In this document: positions 31,417 through 41,623 of the stretch, in pieces
How positions within the stretch are numbered: position 1 is the stretch's first letter
Layout of the letters: every line of letters begins with the position of its first letter
Origin: Ustilago trichophora
Taxonomy: Eukaryota; Basidiomycota; Ustilaginomycetes; Ustilaginales; Ustilaginaceae
Length of the DNA stretch: 64,000 nt
Assembly (NCBI GenBank): GCA_900323505.1
Contig: OOIN01000035.1
Location: 62,001 to 126,000, forward strand
Reading direction: 5' to 3'
The notes under the pieces: model-generated
What the model saw: only the letters and a program-made list of their open reading frames with translations
The model's database searches: none
Told to the model about the DNA's origin: nothing
Translations under genes and position numbers: made by a program

Positions 31417-32655
31417 ATGGCAGAACCAGGTCCTTCAGTGGCCAACCTCTCCCAGACGCCCTCTTCCACCCCAGGAGGCAACGCATCTTGGTACGACTCC
31501 ATGCTCACCCATCTCTCTTCTCAACCAACCTGGCCGTCGGATAAAGAAAATGCCATCCTCGAGCCGTATACCTATCTCGATGCCAACCCTGGCAAAGAGG
31601 TGCGTACAAAATTGATCGAAGCCTTCAACGTCTGGTTGCAGGTGCCTACTCGCAAACTCGACGCCATTTGCAACGTCGTCCGCATGCTCCACACCGCCTC
31701 GCTCCTCATGGATGACGTCGAAGACAATTCCGACTTGCGAAGAGGTATCCCCGTTGCACACAAGATCTACGGCGTTCCCCAAACCATCAACACCGCCAAC
31801 TATGTCTACTTTCTCGTTTTCAGTGAGATCTTCCGCATGAACGAAGACTCTTCGTCCGACGCTGCCTCGCCACCTCTCTCCCCCACCACCACCACCACCG
31901 CGACCGGAGTACCGAAAGCTACAGTAGAACGACTCGTCGTGGACGAATTGATCAACCTCCATCGAGGTCAAGGCATGGATTTGCTCTGGAGAGACTCTCT
32001 AATCTGTCCCACCGAGGAAGAATACGTAGAGATGGTCAACAACAAAACTGGTGGTCTCTTCCGAATCGCCGTGAAATTGATGCTTTCACAATCGCCTCCA
32101 GCACGCACCGTTGGCTTCCCCGACTTGATCCCCGTCGTAAACCTCATCGGACTCCTCTTTCAAATCCTCGACGACTTTATGAATCTCCAAAGCAGCAAGT
32201 ATGCCGAGAACAAGGGGTTCGCAGAAGATCTCACAGAAGGCAAGTTTAGCTTTCCCATCATCCACTCTATCCGGGCGAGCGTTCGAGGCGATGGCGGACA
32301 GGGATTCACCGCTGCCTCTTCAGGAGGAGCGAAAGATGCAGATGCAACCGAAGGTCAAGGTGGGGTGAATGCTCCCAACCCGACGGTATCCCCTTCATCA
32401 GCAGCAGCAAACGCGGCGAATAGGCAAATCTTGAACGTTCTCAAACAAAGACCTACCGATCTGGCCACAAAGCAGTATGCAGTTTCGTACATGCGCAATG
32501 TGACCAAATCGTTCGACTACACCACCGACGTCTTGGAACGCCTCGATACACAGGCGAATAAGGAGATCCAAAGGCTTGAAGCTCAACTTGGAATACCTAA
32601 TCCTGGATTGACGGCCATCTTGGATGCCTTGAGATCCAGTTGGAAGTCTGCCTAA
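31417..32655 (+). CDS. Geranylgeranyl diphosphate synthase
   Basis: A 412-residue trans-isoprenyl diphosphate synthase making C20 geranylgeranyl diphosphate for protein prenylation and isoprenoids. [17 protein letters not shown] begins the fold. The first Asp-rich motif is [15 protein letters not shown] (about residues 94-108) and the second is [24 protein letters not shown] and [15 protein letters not shown] are typical of fungal GGPP synthases. Two low-complexity insertions, Thr/Pro-rich near residue 150 and Gly/Ala/Ser-rich near 300-330, explain the extra length over yeast Bts1 (335 residues). Residues just before the first motif (RMLHTASL) fit a C20 product. ATG at 31417; no intron. It stands alone, without terpene-cluster partners. 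Confidence 0.92.
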   Translation: MAEPGPSVANLSQTPSSTPGGNASWYDSMLTHLSSQPTWPSDKENAILEPYTYLDANPGKEVRTKLIEAFNVWLQVPTRKLDAICNVVRMLHTASLLMDDVEDNSDLRRGIPVAHKIYGVPQTINTANYVYFLVFSEIFRMNEDSSSDAASPPLSPTTTTTATGVPKATVERLVVDELINLHRGQGMDLLWRDSLICPTEEEYVEMVNNKTGGLFRIAVKLMLSQSPPARTVGFPDLIPVVNLIGLLFQILDDFMNLQSSKYAENKGFAEDLTEGKFSFPIIHSIRASVRGDGGQGFTAASSGGAKDADATEGQGGVNAPNPTVSPSSAAANAANRQILNVLKQRPTDLATKQYAVSYMRNVTKSFDYTTDVLERLDTQANKEIQRLEAQLGIPNPGLTAILDALRSSWKSA

Positions 32656-32758
32656 TACGTCATCCCACCCACACATTCTGTATTTTTTGAACAAAATAGC
32701 ATTGCTTTCAATGACGAGGATACCGACTGGACCGTTTTGACTGTGGGAAAGGTTGGTG

Positions 32759-32775
32759 CGTGTGTGTGTGTGTGT
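32759..32775. repeat. (GT)n microsatellite
   Basis: About eight GT units in the short gap between the GGPP synthase and ketopantoate reductase stops. Confidence 0.7.
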
Positions 32776-32780
32776 ACGTG

Positions 32781-33881
32781 CTAGAGCTTTGCCTTTGCAC
32801 CTTGACCAGCCGCAGCATCCTCCTTCTTTCTCGTCTGTGCCATTTTGAGCAGCGCATACAGCGTCTGCAATCTTGGCATTTCGATCCCATCCCTTCTCGC
32901 AATCCGAATCGGGTTTCCCAAAATCACCTCCAACTCCATCGGTCTCCCCGCCTGCCAATCGAGCAACATGCTTGGTTTTCCTGTCGTGTTGCGCTCTGTA
33001 CTTTTCAAAATCCTCTCCGGGCTTGCATGCTTCTTGTCGTCAAAGGGGATTCCGAGGATTTTGGGTGCCGTGTCAAAGATCTCGTTCATGCAAGCGTGCA
33101 GATGTTGACGCAATTCGGGATCGAGAGACATGCGACTGTTGGTGGTGCCACCAGAGAGAACGGAGGATGGATTCATCGAGGCATTGATGCAGAGTTTGTG
33201 CCAACGGGTTTGTTGGAGCGATAGTTCGGGCGCGAATTCGGCGTCTTTGATGCCGGTTGCGGTGAACCAGGAGACCAGGTTGTGGATGTGGGTGTTGGTG
33301 GTTTGAGTGAGTCGATCGAGGAGGTGTGAGTTGGAGAGAAGAGAGTTGGGTTTGGCTTGACCGTTGGTATAGGTTCCCATGGTGATCCTCGTCCAACGAT
33401 TCTGCTTGATCACACCATGCCGAACTTGCTCTGCACTAATCACAGTAACCGCACTGACAATAGGATTCTCGTTAAACTCCACCCTATGCACCTCCTCAAT
33501 CCCCACCCCGTTCTGAATCAACACAATACAGCTCCCCTCAACACCCCTCGTTACCAGCGGCCGAATATCGTGCGCATCATTCGTCACATCCGGCAAAGCC
33601 TTGGTCGTCACCACGACATAATCCCACTTCAACCCTGCCTCCCCCGCAGCAGCAATGGAAGGAAAAACTTTATGTGGCGTAAAGTGATAGTTTCCGAACG
33701 AGTGTGTCTCCAAACTGACCCCATTATCGGCAATAGCCTGGTAGTTGGATCGACAGACAAGCGAAACTCGAATGTCACGCGATTCGTACGTCTGGTGAAG
33801 CTTGGAGGCGTAGAAACATCCGACGGCTCCTGCGCCTACGATGAGGATGTGCACGGGAGATGTGCCGCTGTCCCCGCTCAT
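32781..33881 (-). CDS. 2-dehydropantoate 2-reductase (ketopantoate reductase)
   Basis: A 366-residue NADPH-dependent enzyme reducing 2-dehydropantoate to pantoate for pantothenate and coenzyme A synthesis. The N-terminal Rossmann motif is VHILIVGAGAVGCFYASKL (residues about 9-27), followed by VSLVCRSNY and VVVTTKALPD. VLIQNGVGIEE carries the conserved Asn region. The C-terminal helical domain has RWHKLCINASMNPSSVLSGG, holding the catalytic Lys and substrate-binding Asn. KPSMLLDWQAGRPMELEVI, with its family Glu, closes the active site. Start ATG at 33881 (MSGDSG); the open frame extends upstream but with no ATG. The leader holds GAT and GGT repeats. Relatives include other ApbA/PanE-fold reductases, so the substrate is family inference. 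Confidence 0.88.
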   Translation of the reverse strand: MSGDSGTSPVHILIVGAGAVGCFYASKLHQTYESRDIRVSLVCRSNYQAIADNGVSLETHSFGNYHFTPHKVFPSIAAAGEAGLKWDYVVVTTKALPDVTNDAHDIRPLVTRGVEGSCIVLIQNGVGIEEVHRVEFNENPIVSAVTVISAEQVRHGVIKQNRWTRITMGTYTNGQAKPNSLLSNSHLLDRLTQTTNTHIHNLVSWFTATGIKDAEFAPELSLQQTRWHKLCINASMNPSSVLSGGTTNSRMSLDPELRQHLHACMNEIFDTAPKILGIPFDDKKHASPERILKSTERNTTGKPSMLLDWQAGRPMELEVILGNPIRIARRDGIEMPRLQTLYALLKMAQTRKKEDAAAGQGAKAKL

Positions 33882-33924
33882 TGTTGCGATGTGATGGATG
33901 TAGAATGGGAACTCAGAAGAAAGG

Positions 33925-33957
<33 letters not shown>

Positions 33958-34496
33958 GGTGGTGGTAGTGGTGGTGCGGGTAGCTGGAGGGAGAAAGAAT
34001 GGGAGCGGATTTGAAAGGACGTGCGCCTTGCAGAACAGCCGAGCAACGCCGGCAACTCATTTCTCTCTGTGTAGCCGGGGATTTTTGAACGCTACTGTTC
34101 TTTGTCCGGTCTAACAATATATCCCAATTCGAGAGACTTCTCATCGCATGGTCCTTGCATCAGACGGCATCGTCCACTGCCCAAAGGAGACACCCTGCAA
34201 AAGCAGAGGACGCTCTCAATAAACGCACAAGAGAAGCTACGCTGCCAGACAAGGGGAACCACGATCCATGGCAGTGAGAAAGAAGAGACGAGATGAGCGT
34301 ATATACATGTGCATTGTGGTCTAAAGCTGTGACCAAAAAATAAGAACGGAGGAAGCGGTATCAGATGAAGAGTAAATAGCACTTTGAATGTGTAGACCGT
34401 TAATATACTGGCAGCTACATCTCTCGGTGTCTTGCCCGGAGCTGCGAGCTGAAGCGATTGCCTTTTCGAAATGAAGACGAGAGCAAGCGCATGTAC
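33882..34496. other. Intergenic region upstream of ketopantoate reductase
   Basis: It contains a compound triplet microsatellite and otherwise unique sequence. Short frames (for example 34092-34382 minus) show no family features. No gene is seen. Confidence 0.55.
33925..33975. repeat. (GAT)n(GGT)n compound microsatellite
   Basis: Six GAT units then about eleven GGT units with one AGT, in the leader of the ketopantoate reductase gene. Confidence 0.85.
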
Positions 34497-35096
34497 CTAG
34501 AGCGTGAGGTTGTACTCGTACTCGCTCTCCGTATTCTGGCTCAACCAGAGCAGTACGGTAGAAAACATGATGCAAGCGTTCTGAATCACATTTGCGACAC
34601 CGTAGTACTCGTACCCTTCCGGCAGTACCTGGACCAGATATTTGACCGTCAACACTGTGATACTTCCCGCCAGACCGCCTGCCATGAGAGCGAAGCCGAT
34701 GAAGAGGAACAGCCTAGCTCTCCACTGTACGCTGTCACCCGAGAATCCACCTCCTCCACCGCCAAAGGAGAATGCGGCACCGACATCGGTGAGATGCTGC
34801 TTATCGATCAGGTTGACAACGACCATTCCGAGGGTGCCGCAGAGACCGGGGACCCAGTCGGCAAAAGTGATGTAGGTCGCTGGTGGTTCATAAGGTACAG
34901 TGGGATCTTTGGGAACGCGACGTCGCATGGAAGAGATGATGGAGGCGTCGAGGAAGAACCACCATCCCAGGGCGAAGAGGGCTCCCGAGAGATAGATGCC
35001 CAATTGACGCTTGCTGGTTTGAAGGAAAGCTGGAAGATTGGGTAAGGGGATCAAACAGACGCGTCTTGGGTCGTAAGATCGTCTTGGAAGTGACAT
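34497..35096 (-). CDS. VPS68-like TMEM50/UPF0220 family membrane protein
   Basis: A 199-residue protein with four hydrophobic segments: LGIYLSGALFALGWWFFLDA, FADWVPGLCGTLGMVVVNLI, RLFLFIGFALMAGGLAGSI and NVIQNACIMFSTVLLWLSQ. The family signature DWVPG and LGMVVVNLID, followed by a Gly-rich loop, match TMEM50/UPF0220 proteins, including yeast Vps68, which works in endosomal and vacuolar sorting with ESCRT components. ATG at 35096 (MSLPRRSYDPRR) is the first Met consistent with family length; the longer upstream frame (to 35468) is Ser/Arg-rich without similarity. It is divergent from the PKA gene. The family is firm; the trafficking role is taken from yeast. Confidence 0.88.
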   Translation of the reverse strand: MSLPRRSYDPRRVCLIPLPNLPAFLQTSKRQLGIYLSGALFALGWWFFLDASIISSMRRRVPKDPTVPYEPPATYITFADWVPGLCGTLGMVVVNLIDKQHLTDVGAAFSFGGGGGGFSGDSVQWRARLFLFIGFALMAGGLAGSITVLTVKYLVQVLPEGYEYYGVANVIQNACIMFSTVLLWLSQNTESEYEYNLTL

Positions 35097-35875
35097 GATG
35101 CGCGAGCGAATTACGTTGAGTGCAAGTCGATTGGTGGATGGATGTAAGCTTTTCAAGCTGAAACAGCCGATATGGATGCTCGACGTTGAGCAGGTGTCAA
35201 GGTAATCGCGATTGTTGTGGACTGTGATATGCTTAGACTCTTGGTATGGTGTTGTGTAGTCCGAGTCTTGAGGTCGAGCGAGCGAGGCAGATGGTAGGGA
35301 TAGACATGGAGAAGGAGGAAGATGAAGCAACGTGCGAATAGAGGCGTCAGAGCGCAGTGTGGAGGAGCTGCGCTGCTCTGCATGCGCTTTGCGGAGCCGA
35401 AGCCGTATCAAAACGCACAGCCCAATTTTTGGGAATCGCGGAGATGTACGCGGATCTAACAAATTCAACCTCGACGACGCTTGTCAGACAACGCCAAGCA
35501 CAGTTGGCTCAGCATTAGGCGGCTGCCCCTGGTAAAAGAAGTTGGTCTCGTCATCAAGACCCGATTCTAGTTGCTACCACCAGACTACAACCATCGAAGC
35601 TTGTATATGGCAGCAGGCATGGCGACTGGACACGAGCATGCTGTTGTGATGATGGCGCGTGCGCAAAAACGTCGAAGAAGAGAAACAAAAGGAGCTGCTC
35701 AACATCCGCTTTCGGCAGTTGCAATAAGTTAGCGCACAGACACACACAGCATCGCTACAGCAAGCCACTTGACTCTGACCTGAAAATGAAAACTAAATAT
35801 ACTGTAAGATTTGGATGAATCGGATGGATGGATGCGGCGTCCAACCATGCTCCAGAAGCGAAGCAGCAGGAAAAT

Positions 35876-35912
35876 TAGGATTTAGGATTTAGGAATTGGA
35901 ATTGGAATTGGA
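35876..35912. repeat. Tandem TAGGATT and GGAATT words
   Basis: Two to three copies of TAGGATT followed by three to four copies of GGAATT. It is noncoding. Confidence 0.7.
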
Positions 35913-36357
35913 AATCTCGAGTCTTGGTGGCGCGCGTGTACAGTACAGCCAGCAAGGCGTGGACAGCAACTTGTACCACCTTCATGTCTCGCGAAAAGAG
36001 ACCAAGATGCACACACAGGCAGCAGCTGCATCAATCCCGGTCGTGCCAAGCTGTTCTCCATTCAATCTCTTCGCATGACTACATTGATCATTGAGACCAG
36101 TGAGGTGTAGATGCACTGACCGAGGTTGTGAGTGTGATGGTGTGGATGAGCGGGGCGTGACGATCTGTTGGATAAAGTGTGCCTCGCTTTTTGTTTGGTT
36201 TTTTGGCTTTTTTTTTTTTTTTGGTGATGGCAGAAACAAAGGCCGTTGAGCGACACTCAAAATCACATTTAGCCTAAAGCGGAGAAGCAGACAAAAGAAA
36301 AGGAAAAGAAAAATGGGAGCTAATTTTCATCTCTTTACTCGATTTTTTTTAAACGTT

Positions 36358-36388
36358 GTACTGTACAGTACTGTACAGTACAGTACAG
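36358..36388. repeat. GTACA/TGTAC palindromic block (largest)
   Basis: 31 bases made only of GTACT/GTACA pentamers in both orientations, containing overlapping perfect palindromes centred on AGTACT and TGTACA. It lies about 760 bases upstream of the PKA start. Confidence 0.8.
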
Positions 36389-37033
36389 CTAATGTGGTGC
36401 GCTGAGATTTTATCTTATTTTTTCGAGATTTAAGTATTTTCAGCCGCTGTTGGCCGCACAGTCCAACAACAAACACACACAAATCCAAAAGCAGCGATCC
36501 AACCACAGCCAGCCAGCCAGCCACCTTTCTGTCTTTCTCTTTCTCTTCCATTCCTCATCTGTCTTCTGCCACATCCAAGCCCTTTATTTCGTTCTCAGCT
36601 TCTTGACGATCCTTAAACGAACACACTTTCCACCTCTGCCACCATCTCTGGCTCGCACCTCGTTTGTCGTTCTTAACAACAAAGCATCATCGCTCTGCAT
36701 CTCTCGGACTCCGCTGCTTATGCATCGTTCTACATTTTCGCAACCACAATCTGGACTTCCTCGACCTCAATCGCATCGCACTTGAAACAACCTTCCTCCC
36801 ATCCTCTTGTGATCGCGACCTCCCCAAAACCTTCCCCCAGCACAATCGCCTCAATACTGGTCACCGCATCCTAACCCCCCGAAAACATCCGCCATAGTGA
36901 CCGCACTCAAACGAAAGGCTTCAGGCGATCTTGCATCGACCCAACATCCCAGAAAGCTTGCTCCTCCACTTGCTCCATCTAGCCACGCAAACTCTGCCCA
37001 GCCCATCCAGTCCACATCATCAACATCAACATC

Positions 37034-37068
37034 AACTACTACTACTACTACTACTACCACTACTACTA
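37034..37068. repeat. (ACT)n triplet repeat
   Basis: About eleven ACT units with one ACC. If the upstream part of the kinase frame were translated it would encode polythreonine; with the preferred start at 37116 it is in the leader. Confidence 0.8.
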
Positions 37069-37115
37069 GTACCGAACAGCGACAGGACAGCACCAGCTCC
37101 ATCGTTTCCGTAGAC

Positions 37116-38458
37116 ATGTCTGGCTTGCCCCAGACCAATACCGCCGATTATTCGGCTACACACGAAGCGGCCGTCGCGGCAGCTGCAGCTGCAGCCGCGT
37201 CCTCGTCACAACCCCAGGCCAGGCCTGCAGGTGTCGTAGATGCCAAGCAACAGGCTGCTGCTGCTGCTGCCGCTACTACTGCCGGCATCCCCAACCATGT
37301 TGCCAGTGCTAACTCGGCAGGCACCTACAGCTCTGCCTCTTTGCCGCTTGCCATTGCTGCCCAGCAGCGCAAGCTCAGCGGTCGATATGCACTCTCCGAC
37401 TTTGCCGTCGAGAGGACGCTCGGAACTGGCAGTTTTGGCCGTGTCCATCTCGTCCGATCGCGTCACAACCACCGCTTCTACGCCATCAAAGTCCTCCGCA
37501 AGGAACAGGTGGTCAAAATGAAGCAGGTCGAACACACAAACTCGGAACGTGCCATCCTTTCCATCGTCCGTCACCCTTTCCTCGTCAACCTCTGGGGTAC
37601 GTTCAAAGACTCGACCTTCCTCTACATGGTCATGGACTATGTTCCGGGAGGAGAGTTGTTTACGCTTCTTCGCAAATCGCAACGCTTCCCCCATCCCGTT
37701 GCCAAGTTTTACGCCGCAGAAGTGGCTCTTGCCATCGACTATCTTCACCAGAACAACATCATCTATCGCGATCTCAAACCCGAAAACATTCTCCTTTCAG
37801 CCGATGGCCATCTCAAAATCACCGACTTTGGATTCGCCAAGTACGTCCCCGATGTAACTTGGACCTTGTGTGGAACCCCGGACTACCTCGCTCCCGAAAT
37901 CGTCTCTTCCAAAGGTTACAACAAGAGCGTCGATTGGTGGGCCCTCGGTGTCCTCCTCTACGAAATGTTGGCTGGTCATCCGCCGTTTTTCACCGAGGAT
38001 GGAAACCCAATCAAGCTCTACGAAAAAATCATCGCTTGCAAAGTGCGATATCCACCTTACTTTGAAACCGGCGTCAAGGACCTCTTGAAGAATCTCTTGA
38101 CAGCAGATCTCAGTAAGAGATACGGTAATTTGCATAGAGGTAGTAAGGATATCTTTGGTCACATGTGGTTTGCAGAGGTCGATTGGGACAGGTTGTACAG
38201 GCGAGAGATTCCGGCCCCTTACTTGCCGACTGTCACTGCTGATGGCGATTCAAGCCAGTAAGTTTCATCCTCTTTCTCTAACTTCACTCCGGCTCTACTA
38301 CGAAAGAGAGGAGCCATGACAACTGACAAACAAAATCCTCTTTACCTTTCTACCTTTCTTTTGAAACCAGATTCGAGAGGTACCCAGAAAACGACGTTTC
38401 AGAATACAGCAGAACTGATCTTCCCGACAACCTCGGCCATCTTTTCCCCGATTTCTAA
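37116..38458 (+). CDS. cAMP-dependent protein kinase catalytic subunit, two exons
   Basis: An AGC kinase closest to PKA; in smut fungi this kinase (Adr1) controls the yeast-to-filament switch and virulence. Exons 37116-38257 and 38371-38458 give 409 residues. An Ala/Gln-rich N-terminus is followed by the kinase domain: [12 protein letters not shown] (about 100), YAIKVL Lys, [15 protein letters not shown], the activation loop [14 protein letters not shown] with PKA phospho-Thr, and [12 protein letters not shown]. The second exon, joined by GTAAGT...CCAG, supplies the PKA C-tail [13 protein letters not shown] and terminal GHLFPDF, the F-x-x-F hydrophobic motif. Unspliced, the frame stops right after DSSQ and loses this motif. 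The frame is open for about 260 bases before 37116 but has no ATG; see findings. Confidence 0.93.
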
Positions 38459-38658
38459 AACCCAAGGTCACACAACTTGACATGCTATACTACCCTTGCA
38501 TCTCTGTACACTCGTTTTGTTTTCTCTCTCTACTCTTTTTTTCTTTTTGTTGTACGGTTGTTGTGTAAGTTATGTTTGTTTTGGATGGAATGTCATTCTT
38601 CGCGTTCTTGCACATCTTAAACGGACAGAGCTTGGCTCTGGTGCTATGGGGGTCAAAG

Positions 38659-39718
38659 TTAGAGCTCGGAGTGGTCGGATGTCTTGCGTGCAGCTGCGCG
38701 GGATCCTTTGATCTCGAGCAATTCGACTGTTGTATCCACGGAGACAAAGGGATGGGATGGGAAGAAAGGGTGGTTTTTGACGGTCAGCTCTTTGCTCCTT
38801 TTCAGTGGCTTCTCTCGTCACCTGGACAAGTTGTAGCCTGTAGAAAAAGTGAATTTGTCTACCCTAAACCAACAAGTGCACTTTTCTCCAACTGCACTCC
38901 TCCATCAAACCATCACATCTCCCGCCTTCACTCGCAATCCACAAAAACAGTGACATGCTCCTACCGCTGGAAAATCGACTCGTTACGTACCTTCAAAAAT
39001 CAAATGAGCATTAGGAGGGATCACTCCACCAGCACCCTGTGCACCGTATCCGTCACCAGGGGGGATCTTGAGCTTGCGCTTCTCGCCGACACACATGTCC
39101 CTCAGACCTTTGTCCCATCCTTTGATGACTTGGCCGATGCCGACTGTAGACCGCAAATCGGGATGGTTTCAGTTCGAAGGGGTGAGATGTGACGAGGGTT
39201 GGAGAGAAGAGTTGTGGGGAAGATGTTGTTAGTACGGGTTCACAGGCTTGAAGGAAAGAGACCTAGGCGAGGTGACACTTACGAGTAAACTCAAAGGGAG
39301 TACCACGATCCAAAGAGCTGTCGAACTTTGTACCGTCAGCCTGTCATCAATCACGGAAAGATCAACCATTTCGGTTAGCGCTCACTTCAAACCACTGCCC
39401 ACTCTTTTCTTACACCAAGGGTTGACTTACCAATGTACCAGTGTAGTGCCTGTCCAACCACCGCAACCAAGCAATACCAGATGTTGACAAGATTATCAGC
39501 AGCCGCATCTAGCCAGAGAGAAAGAAAAAAGAAAAGAGTTGGGTTGGGGAAACTTACATAGCGAGCAAGTCTCCAGCTTGCGACTTGTCATCACACACTT
39601 CGGGACGATACTTGACGCCCACCTGAAGCTTGTCTGGCAAGTTGGTGTCTGCTGCGGCAACGACTGTGATTGCAGCTGTGAGGCCGACAATGGATGTGAG
39701 GAGGGTTGAGAATTTCAT
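38659..39718 (-). CDS. FPR2: ER FK506-binding protein (FKBP2-type peptidyl-prolyl isomerase), five exons
   Basis: Reconstructed from splice sites; the exons are individually small. Minus-strand exons are 39718-39558, 39449-39431 (19 nt), 39340-39283, 39143-38991 and 38726-38659, total 459 nt, 152 residues. All junctions have GTAAGT or GTACGT donors and CAG acceptors with matching phases. The product has a signal peptide ([20 protein letters not shown]), then the FKBP core: [78 protein letters not shown] and [17 protein letters not shown]. The active-site Tyr, Asp, Trp and Tyr are present. It ends in DHSEL, a likely HDEL-type retrieval signal. It catalyses proline isomerisation in ER folding and binds FK506/rapamycin. 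Confidence 0.92.
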
Positions 39719-40314
39719 CTTGTCTTTTTTCTTTTTGAAACTTTTCGTCGTAATGGTGTGAGAGAGAGAAAGAAGGAGAGAGAGGGGGGGATGGGAGGAA
39801 GGGTTTGGTGTTCAGGGTCCTCGAGATGGAACCCCGCACACGCAGAGAGCGAGAGGCGGCCTGTGCGCGACTGGTTTTCGTGGAGCGTGAAGAAAGGTGG
39901 GGGATCTTCTTATCGGCCGACAAAGCGGGATGTTTCAAAATTGCTCCACTTTATGACTTTTTGACGCTTGACCCATCTTGCCTCCTCATCAACTACCACC
40001 ATCACCAGCACTTCGCATACATACCCTGCGCTTCAACGTATATCTCAGACCAGAGTTACCATCTCCTACACAGTGTAAACTTCGCCCACGTCTCGACTCC
40101 CACACTGAAACCTTTCGACGAGGATCACTCTACTCCCGGTCGCCTTTCGCATCTCGTACCATCCTCAAAGCTTCCAAACTTATTTCTACCCGAAACGCAG
40201 TCCACCCTCTCTCTGCCGCGCGTTCAAGTGTACATCTCCGTTCCCAAGCTCCTACTACGTGACCCCTTCTGAAGCAGTCCTCCCAATCAATCATCTCTCT
40301 CACCCATAACGAGC
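39719..40314. other. Divergent promoter region FPR2 / CWC15
   Basis: 596 bases with GA-rich sequence near the FPR2 start. Open frames overlapping it (39805-40272) show no family features. No gene is seen. Confidence 0.6.
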
Positions 40315-41199
40315 ATGTCTACGGCACACAGACCAAATTTCAGCGCCGCAAAGGGACGCGAATCCAAAGCGCACCTCTCCCAACAAAGTACCAAATACGA
40401 TATACCCAGTCATACCACCTTAAAATTTCGTCAGCCGGCCACTGCGTCCTCTTCTTCTAGTTCTAGCAGTACTGCAGCAGGGAGAAGAGATTTGAAGCGC
40501 GAGCTGGAGGTGGCTGAATGGGAGGCAAAGAATAGCAAGAGGGTTCGGGCTGGGTTGGAACCATTACCACTGCCGGATCGCACAAAGGTGGAAGGAGATG
40601 AAAAGGAGGATGAGGATGTAAAGAGGAGAAGGGAGGCTATCGCGGCTGCGATAGAGTTGGATCGTGATTCTTCCGACTCGTCTTCTTCTTCTAATTCCTC
40701 GGATAGCGAAGAAGATGACGAGGACGAGGAACCTTCCAAACCCACCTCCGCCAACGACGCCACTTTACCAAAAGCTGACGACACCAATTCCTCCTCCTCT
40801 TCAGACTCCTCCTCGGACAGCGATGAAGATGAACAAGCGCAACTCCTTCGCGAACTAACCAAAATCAAAGCCGAACGAGCGGCCGAAAAAGCCCGTCTTG
40901 CTTCTCTCTCCTCTACCGAACAACAACTCTCGCGCGAAGAAGAAATAGCTCTCGGCAACCCCCTCTTAAACCTCCAACATGCCTTTTCCTCCTCCTCATC
41001 CGAGCCTACAAACGCTTCTTCATCAGGTCAGGAAGAGGTGGATTTTGGAGTAAAGAGAAGATGGGATGACGACGTGATTTTCAAAAATCAAGCTCAGGCT
41101 GCTGGAAACAATGGTAGAGATAAAGCCAAAGATGGATTCGTAAACGATCTAACTAGATCGGATTTTCATCGAAGATTCATGAATCGTTACATCAAATAA
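40315..41199 (+). CDS. CWC15: Pre-mRNA splicing factor CWC15 (Cwf15/AD-002 family)
   Basis: A 294-residue spliceosome component of the Prp19/NineTeen-related complex. The conserved N-terminus is present (HRPNFSAAKGRESK, then HTTLKFRQ), as is the diagnostic C-terminus (FGVKRRWDDDVIFKNQAQ, then GFVNDLTRSDFHRRFMNRYIK). Between them lies a disordered middle with two Ser/Asp/Glu-rich acidic blocks (about residues 118-140 and 158-176) and a Lys/Arg/Glu helix with ELTKIKAERAAEKARL. This acidic middle is typical of the family though longer than in yeast. ATG at 40315, no intron. The gene converges on the phosphatase gene. Confidence 0.93.
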   Translation: MSTAHRPNFSAAKGRESKAHLSQQSTKYDIPSHTTLKFRQPATASSSSSSSSTAAGRRDLKRELEVAEWEAKNSKRVRAGLEPLPLPDRTKVEGDEKEDEDVKRRREAIAAAIELDRDSSDSSSSSNSSDSEEDDEDEEPSKPTSANDATLPKADDTNSSSSSDSSSDSDEDEQAQLLRELTKIKAERAAEKARLASLSSTEQQLSREEEIALGNPLLNLQHAFSSSSSEPTNASSSGQEEVDFGVKRRWDDDVIFKNQAQAAGNNGRDKAKDGFVNDLTRSDFHRRFMNRYIK

Positions 41200-41623
41200 G
41201 TAAGAAGAGGAGCTCTTGCAAAGCGATGGGAAATGTTATATGTTGGCTGGTGGCGTTGATACCATTTTTTTTCTCTACTTCTCTGGAAGACTGTCGTGTC
41301 TCGTGAGGTTGTGAGATTCGTGAGGGTTGCTTATGATCGACTCACTGGAGAAAATATACCACCAATCACCATCCACCTCTTAGCTTACCTCAATCGCACG
41401 ACGCCGATCCCCTCCCCCCCCTTTTTTTTTTTGTTTTCACAGTCACACATACAACTTCCTCCTCCTCCTCCTTCTTGTTCTTTTGTGAAAAACTTACAAA
41501 TCCTATTGCTGCAAAAAGGACAAAAACAAAAACTTCTTCTCATATACCAATACATATATATTCCCCCCCCCCTCCCAGAGAAAGATAGAGAGAAGAAACA
41601 CCGCCTAATCCAAACTAGTCGAT
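41200..41623. other. Convergent intergenic region CWC15 / phosphatase
   Basis: Contains C/T homopolymer patches (about 41407-41430 and 41564-41575). No gene is seen. Confidence 0.6.

Larger units (their letters stand above)
35097..37115. other. 2-kb divergent region VPS68-like / PKA catalytic subunit
   Basis: It contains GTACA-family blocks at 35938-35948 and 36358-36388, ATTTAGG/GGAATT tandem words at 35876-35912, a T-rich run near 36211 and an ACT triplet repeat at 37034-37068. From about 36852 the frame of the kinase is open but lacks ATG before 37116. No separate gene is seen. Confidence 0.55.

Noticed and set aside
26204..32655. Possible terpene or secondary-metabolite cluster around GGPP synthase
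   Set aside because: Neighbours are PMR1, RPB8 and ketopantoate reductase; no cyclase, P450 or transporter of a cluster is present.
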